Assembly (NCBI GenBank): GCA_001939145.1
Contig: LSRX01000531.1
Coordinates: forward strand, 368,324-432,323
Direction: 5' to 3'
Origin: Symbiodinium microadriaticum
Taxonomy: Eukaryota; Sar; Dinophyceae; Suessiales; Symbiodiniaceae
Length of the DNA: 64,000 nucleotides
Positions 10,626 through 19,740 of this stretch are shown piece after piece (the first letter of the stretch is position 1; the number at the start of each line of letters is the position of its first letter). The translations under genes were made by a program, and so were the position numbers. A model generated the notes under the pieces. It worked only from the letters and a program-made list of their open reading frames with translations. It searched no databases and was not told the DNA's origin.

Positions 10626-10672
<47 letters not shown>
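10608..10672. repeat. (TACA)n(TA)n microsatellite
   Basis: Four TACA units followed by a long TA run with a single TATG interruption. The region 10680-11075 is AT-rich with ATTATTATTG-type low complexity and no gene. Confidence 0.95.
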
Positions 10673-10676
<4 letters not shown>

Positions 10677-11075
10677 AGGTTTGGTGAAGTTTGGTGTTTA
10701 GCATGTTTGATTTCGTGCTGAGGTTTGCTATCATTTCTGAAGCCCTACGGCCCTGAAATACTGCTATGAAGAAGTTTATGAACATCAATAGCAATCATGT
10801 TTGTTATGGCTATTGATATTATTGTATGTTGTGACTCTTCTTGTTTGTCACTACTCTTTTTGATGTTGTTATTGCTAGTGTTACCACTAATACCATTCCT
10901 ATTTCTACTATTATTATTGTTCATGCTACTACTCCTAGCTCTTAACCCTATAGCCCCTCGTTGCTAAGCCCTAACACCTAAACCCCGGACACTGAAGTTT
11001 GCGCCCTACCTGAAGCCAAAAGCCTACCTTGAGATGTCCGTTCCTATGGCTTGTCTGCGTATGACCATACAGAGA

Positions 11076-11173
11076 TACGGTTGATGGTATAAATCCTGCA
11101 TTACCTTCAGGACCCTAAGTCATAAGGGAATTATGGTTATTAATGGTAATGCAGGATTTATATCATGAACCGA
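11076..11173. mobile_element. Family B MITE, copy 3
   Basis: TACGGTTGATGGTATAAATC at left, TTTATATCATGAACCG at right; inner arms TCCTGCATTACC and GGTAATGCAGGA. The right TA is lost (CCGAAG). Confidence 0.88.
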
Positions 11174-11352
11174 AGGGGTTTCTTGGCATCCGAACTTCAA
11201 GAACTCCACGACTGCAAGGGTCCAGGTTTCACCAGTCATAGGGAATACCCCAAGTTCCCAATTACTGGCTGCTGTGAATCCTTAAAGCCAAGTTGAAACC
11301 CTTGACTTGTGTGGCTTTACCGGGCTTTTATAGAATCATTCTGGAACCTGTC

Positions 11353-11616
11353 ATGGCGGGATCTTTTAGAGAAGCCACCCAAAACCCTTATGAAACCTTT
11401 GAAGCCCTTGCACACCTTTATCTGGCCCTGATAGAACCCTTCCCTCTTTCGAGGAGCCGCACAAAAGCCCAAGCACTGAAGCAAGGCCAAGAAGGCTCGA
11501 AACGATGCTCCGCCACATCGCGTGGACCGTTGCCGGGAGACCCAAAAAATGAGCCAGAAAGCCCCAAACAGACAGCCTATGAGGGAGTCCGGTTGTGCAA
11601 GTTTGTATGGCTTTGA
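11353..11616 (+). CDS. Open reading frame, 87 codons, unknown
   Basis: ATG in a reasonable context (CTGTCATGGCGGG). The frame is also open for 20 codons upstream. It reads MAGSFREATQNPYETFEALA near the start, then a basic, Ser/Pro-rich second half. Part of the frame is built on degenerate AAACCCTTATGAAACC units, and an antisense frame of 102 codons overlaps it, so it may be fortuitous. No domain, signal peptide or membrane segment is evident. Confidence 0.25.
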   Translation: MAGSFREATQNPYETFEALAHLYLALIEPFPLSRSRTKAQALKQGQEGSKRCSATSRGPLPGDPKNEPESPKQTAYEGVRLCKFVWL

Positions 11617-11992
11617 GTTTCGGAGTTTGGGGGTTTAGCATTTCCCCCAAGCGTCGTACCCAGGTAGTATACACTTTGGCCTTAAAGTAATCTTTACATA
11701 CAGGTACTTCCTTACGGCCGAGGTAAAGTAGGTGCTGTTAGTATATGTTAGTATGTTTGGAGCCTCAGGGAAGGGAAGTAATAGTTTTTCCGAAGGGTTG
11801 AGTGTTGAGGGTTTAGAGTTTAGGGTTTTAGGGTTTAGGCTTCAGGGCTTCCGTCTTCTCGGTTTTTTTCCGCGGGTTCAAGGCGTGCACTCCTCCACGA
11901 AGGTGTGAGAAAAGTGCCAAAAGCTGTTTTCTCGAAGAGCTTCGACCAAGGTCTTAGTCCGATGCTACACCCTACCCTAGAAACCCAGATAT

Positions 11993-12090
11993 GGGACTTT
12001 CCGAAAAATCGGGGTACCTTATTTTGGGGTCCTTATAATAGGGATCCTACCATTCAGGGTACTATATTAGGGTCCCCTACCATAGAAACC
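11993..12090 (+). mobile_element. Family G element, copy 1
   Basis: GGGACTTTCCGAAAAATCGG, then GGTACCTTATTTTGGGGTCC, GGGATCCTACCATTCAGG and GGGTCCCCTACCATAGAAACC. The right terminus differs from the complete copy at 12617, which ends in the inverted ATTTTCGGAAACCCC. Confidence 0.7.
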
Positions 12091-12274
12091 CAGATATCTC
12101 TAATTCTCCACTTAGCGATATATTGCACAAGACATTTACATGTTCATCAGATCCCCCAAAGGCAGCCTACTTATGTTTTACTTCCAAAGCAGAAAAAGTT
12201 GCTGGGTAACTGTAACCGACCTTGTCTTTCGGTTTCCACACTACGAAGACAAAGCTGCAAAACGGAACTCTACT

Positions 12275-12432
12275 GAAGGGTCTAGGTAAAGATGTCTTGC
12301 TTTGGGTTATCAGATGTCTTCCCGTGGTATCAGAACCATAGGGGCCCAAGAACCATTCAGAGGATATCATTTGGGACTTTCCGAAAACTAGGGGTACCTT
12401 ATTTTGGGGTTCTTTTAATAGGGATCCTACCA
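12275..12432. repeat. Left copy of a local duplication, cut by N
   Basis: GGGTCTAGGTAAAGATGTC through to GGGATCCTACCA repeats at 12527-12676 with small differences (a short insert GGGCCC near 12346). The left copy stops at the single N at 12433. It contains a truncated G element from 12367. Confidence 0.85.
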
Positions 12433-12433
12433 N
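12433..12433. other. Single-N join
   Basis: Single undetermined base at the point where the left copy of the duplication breaks into a TTTAGGG array (12434-12510). Other single-N joins are at 19740, 35031 and 38754. Confidence 0.9.
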
Positions 12434-12616
12434 GGGTTTAGGGGTTTAGGGGTTTAGGGGTTTAGGGGTTCAGGGGTTTAGGGTTTAGGGATTTAGGGTT
12501 TCCGGTCTCGGTCTCTCCTCTTCCCGGGTCTAGGTAAAGATGTCTTGCTTTGGGTTATCAGATGTCAAGCCGTGGTATCAGAGCCATAGGGCAAGAACCA
12601 TTCAGAGGATATCATT

Positions 12617-12722
12617 TGGGACTTTCCGAAAACTAGGGGTACCTTATTTTGGGGTTCTTTTAATAGGGATCCTACCATTCAGGGTACTATATTCGGGTCC
12701 CCTATTTTCGGAAACCCCCATT
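12617..12722 (+). mobile_element. Family G element, complete copy
   Basis: Left GGGACTTTCCGAAAACTAGG and right CCTATTTTCGGAAACCCCC are inverted. The inner GGGATCCTACCATTCAGGG is shared with 11993. Confidence 0.8.
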
Positions 12723-13203
12723 TGGGACCAAATACCTTACTGTTTGGGTCCTTAGGGAGTACATCGCCCCAGCCCTGGACCCGTATCCCTTTGCAGGTAT
12801 CAGAAGCTACCGGACTGCAGACCGAAATGCGTGCCTCGGCGGCTAGTTAGTTCAGGGTGTAAAGAGCTTAGGGTTCAGAGTTAGGGATTCAGCCAGGGTT
12901 TACGGCCTATAAGGTTCAACAGTCACACGCGTCGAACTCCCAGATGCTGTGCACTAAAACTCGCAAGCTCCATTCTCCAGGTGCCGGTCCTGAATGTACG
13001 GTTAAAAATGCAGGTTCAAGGGTTTAGGGTTTCGGGTTTGTCTCAAGAAGGCGTAGAGTTTGGGCTTCTTTTCGTTTTGGAGGCTGGGCTTCAGAGGCGC
13101 CAACACAAGCCCCCATAGATTGTGCAGCTGAGGTCTATCCCAGGTGGCATGTACCTAGACCGAAGTTCACACATCCGGCGCCCAGATCGTAAAGAAATTA
13201 CCC

Positions 13204-13308
13204 TAAGGGTCCAAAGGACTCTGTTATAAGGTACTTTGGTTGCGGATAGTAGTTATCTAGGTTAATGTTTGGGAGAGTATATGATTATTAGGTACTTGGA
13301 CCCATAGG
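13204..13308 (+). mobile_element. Family J inverted-repeat element
   Basis: TAAGGGTCCAAAGGAC at left and GGTACTTGGACCCATA at right. The body (GCGGATAGTAGTTATCTAGG, TTAATGTTTGGGAGAG) recurs at 35034-35112 and, reversed, at 62248-62335. Confidence 0.75.
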
Positions 13309-13367
13309 GTTACTTGTATATCGGGTGCCAGGGATGAACCCCAGTCTCCAAAGTCCCTATCCAGAGA

Positions 13368-13460
13368 ACCCAATACCACACTAAGGAATATGCCTTAAAC
13401 ATACATATAAAGTTAAATAAACAAACAAATAAATAAACAATGTATATATAATATATATAT

Positions 13461-13505
<45 letters not shown>

Positions 13506-13573
13506 GTATTATGGCATCTATATAAAACTTCAGGTATATTCCTTAATTTAAGGTGTATTGGGCTCTCTGGGTA
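13368..13573. mobile_element. Family C MITE expanded by an AT microsatellite
   Basis: Ends TATCCAGAGAACCCAATACC and GGTGTATTGGGCTCTCTGGG then TA. The centre is replaced by AAATAAACAAACAAA-type and (TA)n repeats at about 13415-13510. Confidence 0.88.
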
Positions 13574-13828
13574 AACCGTAAACCCCCTTACTCTTTCGTT
13601 TGGGGTCGGGGAGTCAGGGGTGAGCCTAATCTAAGGACTCCTGTGGAATTGACTCGAAGCCATCCGCAAAACAACGACTGCGACTACCACTTTGGATGCT
13701 AGGACTATCTTATACCCAAGCACTGGGATTTGTTCGGTAGTTCTGAAGCCCTAAACCCTAAACCCTTCGGGTAAGGGCAAGGGCTTGATGGAATTTGCGG
13801 AATGCTGGTGCCGGTTTTTGCCGTGCAG

Positions 13829-13870
13829 GCCGCGCCCGACAGCCAGTTTGACTCCCTCAATGTGCAATGA
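13829..13870 (+). CDS. Candidate short terminal exon
   Basis: Acceptor CGGTTTTTGCCGTGCAG at 13812-13828, then 13 codons AAPDSQFDSLNVQ and TGA at 13868-13870. An unspliced ATG frame (MEFAECWCRFLPCRP...) crosses the same bases in another phase, so the call is weak. A tandem E element starts 20 bp downstream. Confidence 0.2.
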   Translation, partial: AAPDSQFDSLNVQ

Positions 13871-13890
13871 CCTCAGTGTTTCTTTTGCTT

Positions 13891-14065
13891 TACCCTTAGG
13901 CTCAAAATAGCCAAAAGCCTCATATAGTATGGTCTTTGGGCCCAAAAGCCTGAAAATGTATGAGTCCTTAGAGCCTTAAACTAGCCCAAGAGCCTCACAT
14001 AGTATGGTCTTTGGGCCCAAAAGCCCAAAAGCCCCAAACTATGAGTCCTTAGAGCCTTAGGGGTA
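13891..14065 (+). mobile_element. Family E MITE with internal tandem duplication
   Basis: TACCCTTAGGCTCAAAATAG at left. The core ATGGTCTTTGGGCCCAAAAG occurs twice, each followed by TATGAGTCCTTAGAGCC. It ends TTAGGGGTA. Confidence 0.85.
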
Positions 14066-14232
14066 GTGGGCTGTTCCGGGCCGCGGACCTCGGGCTTCGA
14101 ATACAGGAGCGGGGTGTCTCAGGGCTCAGAGTTTCAATCCGCCTCGGGGTTTTTGGCAGGGTTTAGGGTTTAGGGGCTTAGGGCTTAGGGTTTAGAGCTT
14201 GGGGTTTAGAGTTTACGGTCTTCTCATTTCAG

Positions 14233-14298
14233 AGGTTTTTGCTGGGTCGTCGGTCTTTCGGCGCCAGAAAGTCTCTGGCAGATGAGGCAGCCTTTTGG
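14233..14298 (+). CDS. Candidate exon
   Basis: Preceded by a textbook pyrimidine tract and acceptor, TTCTCATTTCAG (14221-14232). The phase-0 frame reads RFLLGRRSFGARKSLADEAA. No GT donor is obvious before the frame runs into TTTAGGG units at 14299, so the 3' limit is arbitrary. No family recognised. Confidence 0.25.
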
Positions 14299-14317
14299 TT
14301 TAGGGTTTAGGGTCCCC

Positions 14318-14377
14318 GCCTCTTACAGCCTCCACAGCGCGCCGTGGGATGCCGGGCCTGTGGAGGCTGTAAGAGGC
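14318..14377. other. Perfect 20-bp hairpin
   Basis: GCCTCTTACAGCCTCCACAG (14318-14337) and its exact reverse complement (14358-14377) are separated by a 20-nt GC-rich loop. No other copy is seen in the window, and the arms match none of the MITE families. Telomeric units lie on both sides. Confidence 0.9.
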
Positions 14378-14765
14378 CCTGCCCCTCAGGGTTTAGGATG
14401 TAGGGTTTAGGGTTTGGGGTTTAGGGTTTATTTTTCGGCTTGGGTGTCGGCAAGCGCTTCGGGCTAAGGGGGCTGGACGGACTGTGAAGTTGCTGCAGGG
14501 CTAGAAAGGCTAGTGCGCATACCAAACCTTTGATTCAACCGGTACAGTCGGTATCTCAAGATCATGGCCTTCAGGAAAGGCAGCCCTAAACCCTAAACCC
14601 TAAAAGCCCTAAACCCTAACCATAAGCCCTATGCCCTAAAGGCGTGTTGGCATGAGTTGGTTGCTTCGGCATGGTTCTTTTGAATCTTGCGGGTTTCGAA
14701 GCAGATCCGAACTCGAACCATGACCCACCACCCCAACACCGCAATCCCCACAACTTGTCGAAAAC

Positions 14766-14860
14766 TACCCATAGGCCCCTAAGTAGTTCCTTTTTGTGAT
14801 TCATATTTAGAATCCTATAAGGTAATCCCCAAACAGGAACTACTTAGGGGCTATATGGGC
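14766..14860. mobile_element. Family A MITE
   Basis: TACCCATAGGCCCCTAAGTA at left and TACTTAGGGGCTATATGGGC at right; the right TA has been lost. Confidence 0.9.
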
Positions 14861-14971
14861 GCAGACTTGAATAGAGCCTGCAATTGTGCCCGTTTAAGAC
14901 TGCGGACCCTGCAGCAAGCTCGTTTTTCGTTTTACGGTGCCCCTCCTAGAGGGTCACGAAGCCTCTCACGA

Positions 14972-15032
14972 TACTGTTGATGATAGAAATCCTGCATTAC
15001 CTTATAAGGACCCCTCACTATGGGAATTATGC

Positions 15033-15063
<31 letters not shown>

Positions 15064-15120
15064 TTGTGTTTTTTTTTGGGGGCGGGGGGGGGTAATGCAG
15101 GATTTCTACCATCGGCCGTA
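14972..15120. mobile_element. Family B MITE expanded by microsatellite
   Basis: TACTGTTGATGATAGAAATC at left and GATTTCTACCATCGGCCGTA at right. The middle carries (TA)n at 15032-15060, then T and G homopolymers. This is the same kind of microsatellite growth seen in the C element at 13368. Confidence 0.9.
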
Positions 15121-15209
15121 TTTAGCCCCCAAACCTCAAACCCTGCAACAGCTAACACATTCGGCTCTAGACCTTGAAGTAGCGGAACCGCTAAGCTCCG
15201 GAATCTTCA

Positions 15210-15450
15210 ACCCCGACACCTTAAACCCCAAATCCCAAACCCTAAACTTATTAAACCCTAAACCCCTAAACCCTAAATCTATAAATCCTAAAGTTATAAA
15301 TCCTAAACCCCTGAACCCTAAACCCTATACCTCTCCGGAAGATTCGAAGTCGAAGTGTAGCTTTCATGTCCCCCATCATCCAGGCGGCAGTGTGCGAGGC
15401 ACTGGGTTTAGCCCTGTAGGGTTGAGGGAGGGTTTAGGGTTTAGGGTTTA
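15210..15450. repeat. CCCTAAA array with TTTAGGG at right
   Basis: CCCTAAA, CCCAAAT and CCTAAAG units at 15218-15330, then a short non-repeat patch and TTTAGGG units at 15430-15460 in the other orientation. Confidence 0.85.
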
Positions 15451-15489
15451 GGGCTAGGGTTCAGACCTGCAGTTTTGTTTTTTGCTCAG

Positions 15490-15630
15490 ACTTCTTCTGG
15501 GGATGTACGACTTCGAGCTTTGGAGCCCATTGAAGCAGATCTGACCAGGTTTTGAATTTGGCATGCATGCTACGTCTGTGAGTCGGGGTTTCATGGACTT
15601 TCGCACAGAAGCCTCTGTGAAGGGCTTTGA
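15490..15630 (+). CDS. Candidate two-exon 3' end of a gene
   Basis: Exon 15490-15548 follows acceptor TTTTTTGCTCAG and reads TSSGDVRLRALEPIEADLT plus two bases, ending CCAG before GTTTTG. After a 60-nt intron (acceptor GACTTTCGCACAG) the frame continues in phase as R-SLCEGL and stops at TGA 15628-15630. Upstream exons are not found. The product is not recognised. The intron carries no telomeric unit. Confidence 0.33.
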
Positions 15631-15717
15631 TGTCAGAATAAAGATTGTGTAGGAGGCTTCATGTTACTATGCATGCTAGAGTAGGGCTTCCTCAAAGGGC
15701 CGCAATAGTTGCTAGAT

Positions 15718-15720
15718 AAA

Positions 15721-15764
<44 letters not shown>

Positions 15765-15936
15765 AGGCCCGCAATATATGGAGTATTATTGAACTGCATG
15801 TTTCCGACACCTTGCTGCCCGACTAGATTCCCAAGTCTTATCTACTTAAATACATTTACATATATATATATATGTATAGTCATGTGTATATCTACATGTA
15901 TATACATATAAATAAATAAATATATATATATATATA
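15718..15936. repeat. Several AT microsatellite tracts
   Basis: (TA)n tracts at about 15722-15763, 15859-15878 and 15921-15936, separated by ordinary sequence and AAATAAATAAA. Confidence 0.9.
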
Positions 15937-16845
15937 CACACACATATCCCAAATTCACGTTTCAGGCCGCTGAGTCCTGAGCTAGGTGCAGAATCTGACA
16001 CACCCAACAACCCTGATCTAGACTGGCCGAGAGCTACCTGCTTCCTAGTCCCTTCATCTCTCTAACTACCATCTTCTACTCGACGAGACATGCACCCCCT
16101 TTAGGGTTTAGAGCTTTGGGTTTAAGGTTGGCTTTAGGGCTTTAGGGTTTAGGGTTCAGGGCTCCCCTCCCCCAAAGAACAAGCTGTGCAGTTGCGTCGC
16201 CGGGGCGGCGTGCAACTGCGTTCTGAACTGCTTCACGCAAGCCAGTCCCAATCCCAGTGGCCGGTTTAGGGTTTAGGGTTTAGGGTTCGGGGGAGGCAGA
16301 GTACCCATAGGCCCCGAAGTAGTTCCTTCTTGGGATTTACCGTGTAGGATTCTAAATATGAACCATAGAAAGGAACTACTTAGGGGCCTATGGGTAGGAT
16401 TGCAGGGTTGAGACTTCAGGGTCTGCGGGTTTTTGTACTTCTGTGAGTTTCACCTGGTTATGACCTTGTCCCAGCCTTTTATTGAGGTAGGCACCAAGCC
16501 GTATCATCTGACGGTGTTTGGGCTCCAAAGACTAAGAAACCCTGAAGCTCACGCCCCACCGGGCATACACAGCGATCAGAGGGAACAGGAAGCTTCGAGC
16601 CCTCAAAACGATGAACGTTACATCCTAAGCTCAGAACCTCCAAGGGCCTCACCCCCCCCCCTCCGCAACCCTAAACCCTATAAATCCTAAGCCCTAAACC
16701 CAAGCCCTTCACTCCCCAAAAAATAACGAACCTAGGAGCTGAGTACCTATTTAGTAGAACTTTAAGTATCCATACAGGAACCCATTGAAAGGGCTTAGTA
16801 TAAACGATATAGGTGCTTGGAGTCTCAGGGGGGATTACTTTGCCC
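15921..16845 (+). repeat. 925-bp duplication, copy 1
   Basis: From a (TA)n tract to GATTACTTTGCCC. The same sequence recurs at a constant offset of 2,894 bp. It includes a family A MITE, telomeric units and an 86-codon frame starting at TTG 16433. Confidence 0.95.
16302..16396. mobile_element. Family A MITE (in duplication copy 1)
   Basis: TACCCATAGGCCCCGAAGTA and TACTTAGGGGCCTATGGGTA; the middle is TTCTAAATATGAACC. Confidence 0.92.
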
Positions 16846-16959
16846 AATGAACTCCCCCTAAACCCTAAAACAAACTTGTAGGCCTAAACCCTAAAAGAGC
16901 CTCACAGCGAAGAAACCGAGTCCATGAGATAATATGCGCAGAGTTTCCATATTATGACA

Positions 16960-17145
16960 AACACTACCATTATGGAATTAGACCCCAACAGACCATCCTG
17001 ATAATGGTTTGTGGAGGCATCTAATTCCATAATACGGTTGATAAAAAAAAGTCCTGCATTACCAATAATAAGGAATATGCCATAATTCCCATTGTTTAGG
17101 GTCCTTAAGGTATTGCAGGTTTTATATCATCAACAGTAGTAGTAG
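16960..17145. mobile_element. Family F element split by a B element
   Basis: Left arm ACTACCATTATGGAATTAGA and right arm GCATCTAATTCCATAATA are interrupted at a TA by the B copy at 17033-17138. The outer GTAGTAG resumes after it. Compare the intact right end ATTCCATAGTAGTAG at 40399-40413. Confidence 0.8.
17033..17138. mobile_element. Family B MITE nested in F
   Basis: TACGGTTGATAAAAAAAAGT at left, TTTATATCATCAACAGTA at right. TA at both ends is consistent with a TA target duplication within the F terminus. Confidence 0.88.
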
Positions 17146-17234
17146 ACGTGGACCTGAGACAGAGGCCTAAAGAATCACCACCATTCTTCCTTAGGGCTCC
17201 TGCTTCTTATAACTCTGCAAAAAAGAAGCCCCAG

Positions 17235-17575
17235 GCCCCAGGCCCTAAACCCTAAAACCCTAAACCCCTAAACCCTGAACCCTGAGCCCCTAGAACCCCA
17301 GAGCCCTAGAGCCCCAAACCTCTAAACCTAAACCCCTAAGCCCTAAAACCCTAAACCCTAAGCTTATAAACCCTATTCTGATTCTTAAGGCCTCTACACC
17401 CTAAGACCAAGGCTCCTCGGGGGCGCTGGAGGGTCAGAAGATGTGCAAGTTCATCCCAGGGTGGGGCCCAGAGGGGGTCTAAGGTGTATAGGGCTTAGGA
17501 TCAGGGTTTGGGGTTTAGGGTTTAAGGTTTAAGGTTTAGGGTTTAGGGGTTTAGGGGTTTAGGGTTTAGCCTATA
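17235..17575. repeat. CCCTAAA then TTTAGGG arrays
   Basis: CCCTAAA-type units at 17240-17365 and TTTAGGG-type units at 17490-17570, converging on a short ordinary stretch. From 17575 to 17900 there are only loose TTTAGGG variants. Confidence 0.85.
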
Positions 17576-17945
17576 GTGTGGGTACATGGTTCCTTTCAGG
17601 GTCTTTATGGTTCATGTAGGGATTTTAGAATTCATCCCAGGGTGGGGGGGAGGGACCCGCAACAGCGGTTTCAGGGGGTTTTAGGGACTCTATGGTTTCG
17701 TGTTTTTGGTGTAGGCTCCGGGGTTTAGGGGGTTTGCTTCAAGATTTCAAGGGTTCCTATTTCAGGGCTCTCTGTCTGTGAGGGTTCCTGAGGGGATCTT
17801 AGAAGTATTTTTTTACGTTGGGGATCCGAGCAAAGAATAGAAGAACATGTTTTCGGGTTCGTGAATGTATTGAGGTGGGCACTCACTGGTTGGATCGGGG
17901 ATGATTTGTGATCGTGTCCTGCTTTTGGGCTGGTGTGCAATGCAG

Positions 17946-18010
17946 ATGCGAAGCAGTTGCGTTCGTTTTTGCAGCAGGTGGTCTACCTGCCAGAAGCTTT
18001 TTTTACGGGT
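17946..18010 (+). CDS. Weak candidate exon
   Basis: After GGTGTGCAATGCAG a frame reads AKQLRSFLQQVVYLPEAFF and ends at TGA. The LRSFL...Y pattern faintly recalls the thumb/connection part of retroelement reverse transcriptases, but no catalytic motif lies nearby, so this is not assigned. Antisense frames overlap. The rest of 18010-18800 holds only short frames of no clear merit. Confidence 0.17.
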
Positions 18011-18804
18011 TGAAGACACTCGGAAGCAGCGTTGGCCACAAGTGGGCCTTCCCCAGTAGCTTGCTACAAATCAAACTCAACGGACCCTCGGCCAAACCTT
18101 CCAAAACACACACCCTCTGGCCAAGCCTTGTAAAAGAAACCTCCAAGTGTTCTGAAGCGCGGCAAACCCTGAAGGTGCGTGCAAAACCCATTTCAAGGTA
18201 ACCTCAATCTGTAAGAACCACTCTGCCCGCAGACCCTCCAAAATACGGTCGACAAGGATCACGTGTCAACGACGTTAGATTATCAAGAATGTGCTACAGT
18301 ATTATTACAGTATATGACAGCATAATGTAGTACATCAGATCTACAGCATATGGTGTTTCATTATAGTTGTTTTCGTATACTGGACCATGGACTCTAGGCT
18401 CCCCCAACCCCCAAAAAATTAAAACCCATGGAGCCTCGGAGTAAGCGAGGAAGGAGGGTTCGCCAGCCGCGTCGATCTGGGCTGCAGCCTTACTTCCAGG
18501 GTTGTGAGGGTTTGTGACTTAGGGTTTAGGGTAGCGCTCAGCCTATTCAGCATTTGGGTAGGTCCTTCCGGCGGCAGGTTGCGATTCCTTTACGGGGAAA
18601 CAGCCGTTAAACCAGAAGGTAATCAGTGCTACCGGTGTAACTTTGAAGCACCCAGGATTGTAAGGGCTACACCGGCTACACCCCTGGCCGAAACTGCGCG
18701 TGAGATCTTGTAGATCTGCTAGAGCCCAGCCTAAACCTTCACTGAGAAGGAAGCGAAGACTTAAAGACGTCTATCACACTAAGGGTTCATGCGCCCACAG
18801 AGTG

Positions 18805-18814
<10 letters not shown>

Positions 18815-18838
<24 letters not shown>

Positions 18839-19739
18839 TATCCCAAATTCACGTTTCAGGCCGCTGAGTCCTGAGCTAGGTGCAGAATCTGACACACCCA
18901 ACAACCCTGATCTAGACTGGCCGAGAGCTACCTGCTTCCTAGTCCCTTCATCTCTCTAACTACCATCTTCTACTCGACGAGACATGCACCCCCTTTAGGG
19001 TTTAGAGCTTTGGGTTTAAGGTTGGCTTTAGGGCTTTAGGGTTTAGGGTTCAGGGCTCCCCTCCCCCAAAGAACAAGCTGTGCAGTTGCGTCGCCGGGGC
19101 GGCGTGCAACTGCGTTCTGAACTGCTTCACGCAAGCCAGTCCCAATCCCAGTGGCCGGTTTAGGGTTTAGGGTTTAGGGTTCGGGGGAGGCAGAGTACCC
19201 ATAGGCCCCGAAGTAGTTCCTTCTTGGGATTTACCGTGTAGGATTCTAAATATGAACCATAGAAAGGAACTACTTAGGGGCCTATGGGTAGGATTGCAGG
19301 GTTGAGACTTCAGGGTCTGCGGGTTTTTGTACTTCTGTGAGTTTCACCTGGTTATGACCTTGTCCCAGCCTTTTATTGAGGTAGGCACCAAGCCGTATCA
19401 TCTGACGGTGTTTGGGCTCCAAAGACTAAGAAACCCTGAAGCTCACGCCCCACCGGGCATACACAGCGATCAGAGGGAACAGGAAGCTTCGAGCCCTCAA
19501 AACGATGAACGTTACATCCTAAGCTCAGAACCTCCAAGGGCCTCACCCCCCCCCCTCCGCAACCCTAAACCCTATAAATCCTAAGCCCTAAACCCAAGCC
19601 CTTCACTCCCCAAAAAATAACGAACCTAGGAGCTGAGTACCTATTTAGTAGAACTTTAAGTATCCATACAGGAACCCATTGAAAGGGCTTAGTATAAACG
19701 ATATAGGTGCTTGGAGTCTCAGGGGGGATTACTTTGCCC
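18815..19739 (+). repeat. 925-bp duplication, copy 2, ending at N
   Basis: Matches 15921-16845 as far as I can read. It stops exactly at the single N at 19740. The left side begins within a (TA)n tract at 18803-18830. Confidence 0.95.
19196..19290. mobile_element. Family A MITE (in duplication copy 2)
   Basis: Same sequence as the element at 16302-16396. Confidence 0.92.
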
Positions 19740-19740
19740 N

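Noticed and set aside
15020-15451. 143-codon plus-strand frame
   Set aside because: Made of translated (TA)n, homopolymer and CCCTAAA units (LNPKPLNPKS); it runs through a MITE and has no independent coding signal.
16433-16690. 86-codon frame present twice (also 19327-19584)
   Set aside because: The duplicate exists only because the 925-bp block is repeated; the frame starts at TTG and its end is translated CCCTAAA, so conservation between the copies is not evidence of coding.
17946-18010. Reverse-transcriptase-like LRSFL...Y pattern
   Set aside because: No catalytic DD motif, RNase H, integrase or LTR nearby; the similarity is a handful of common residues.
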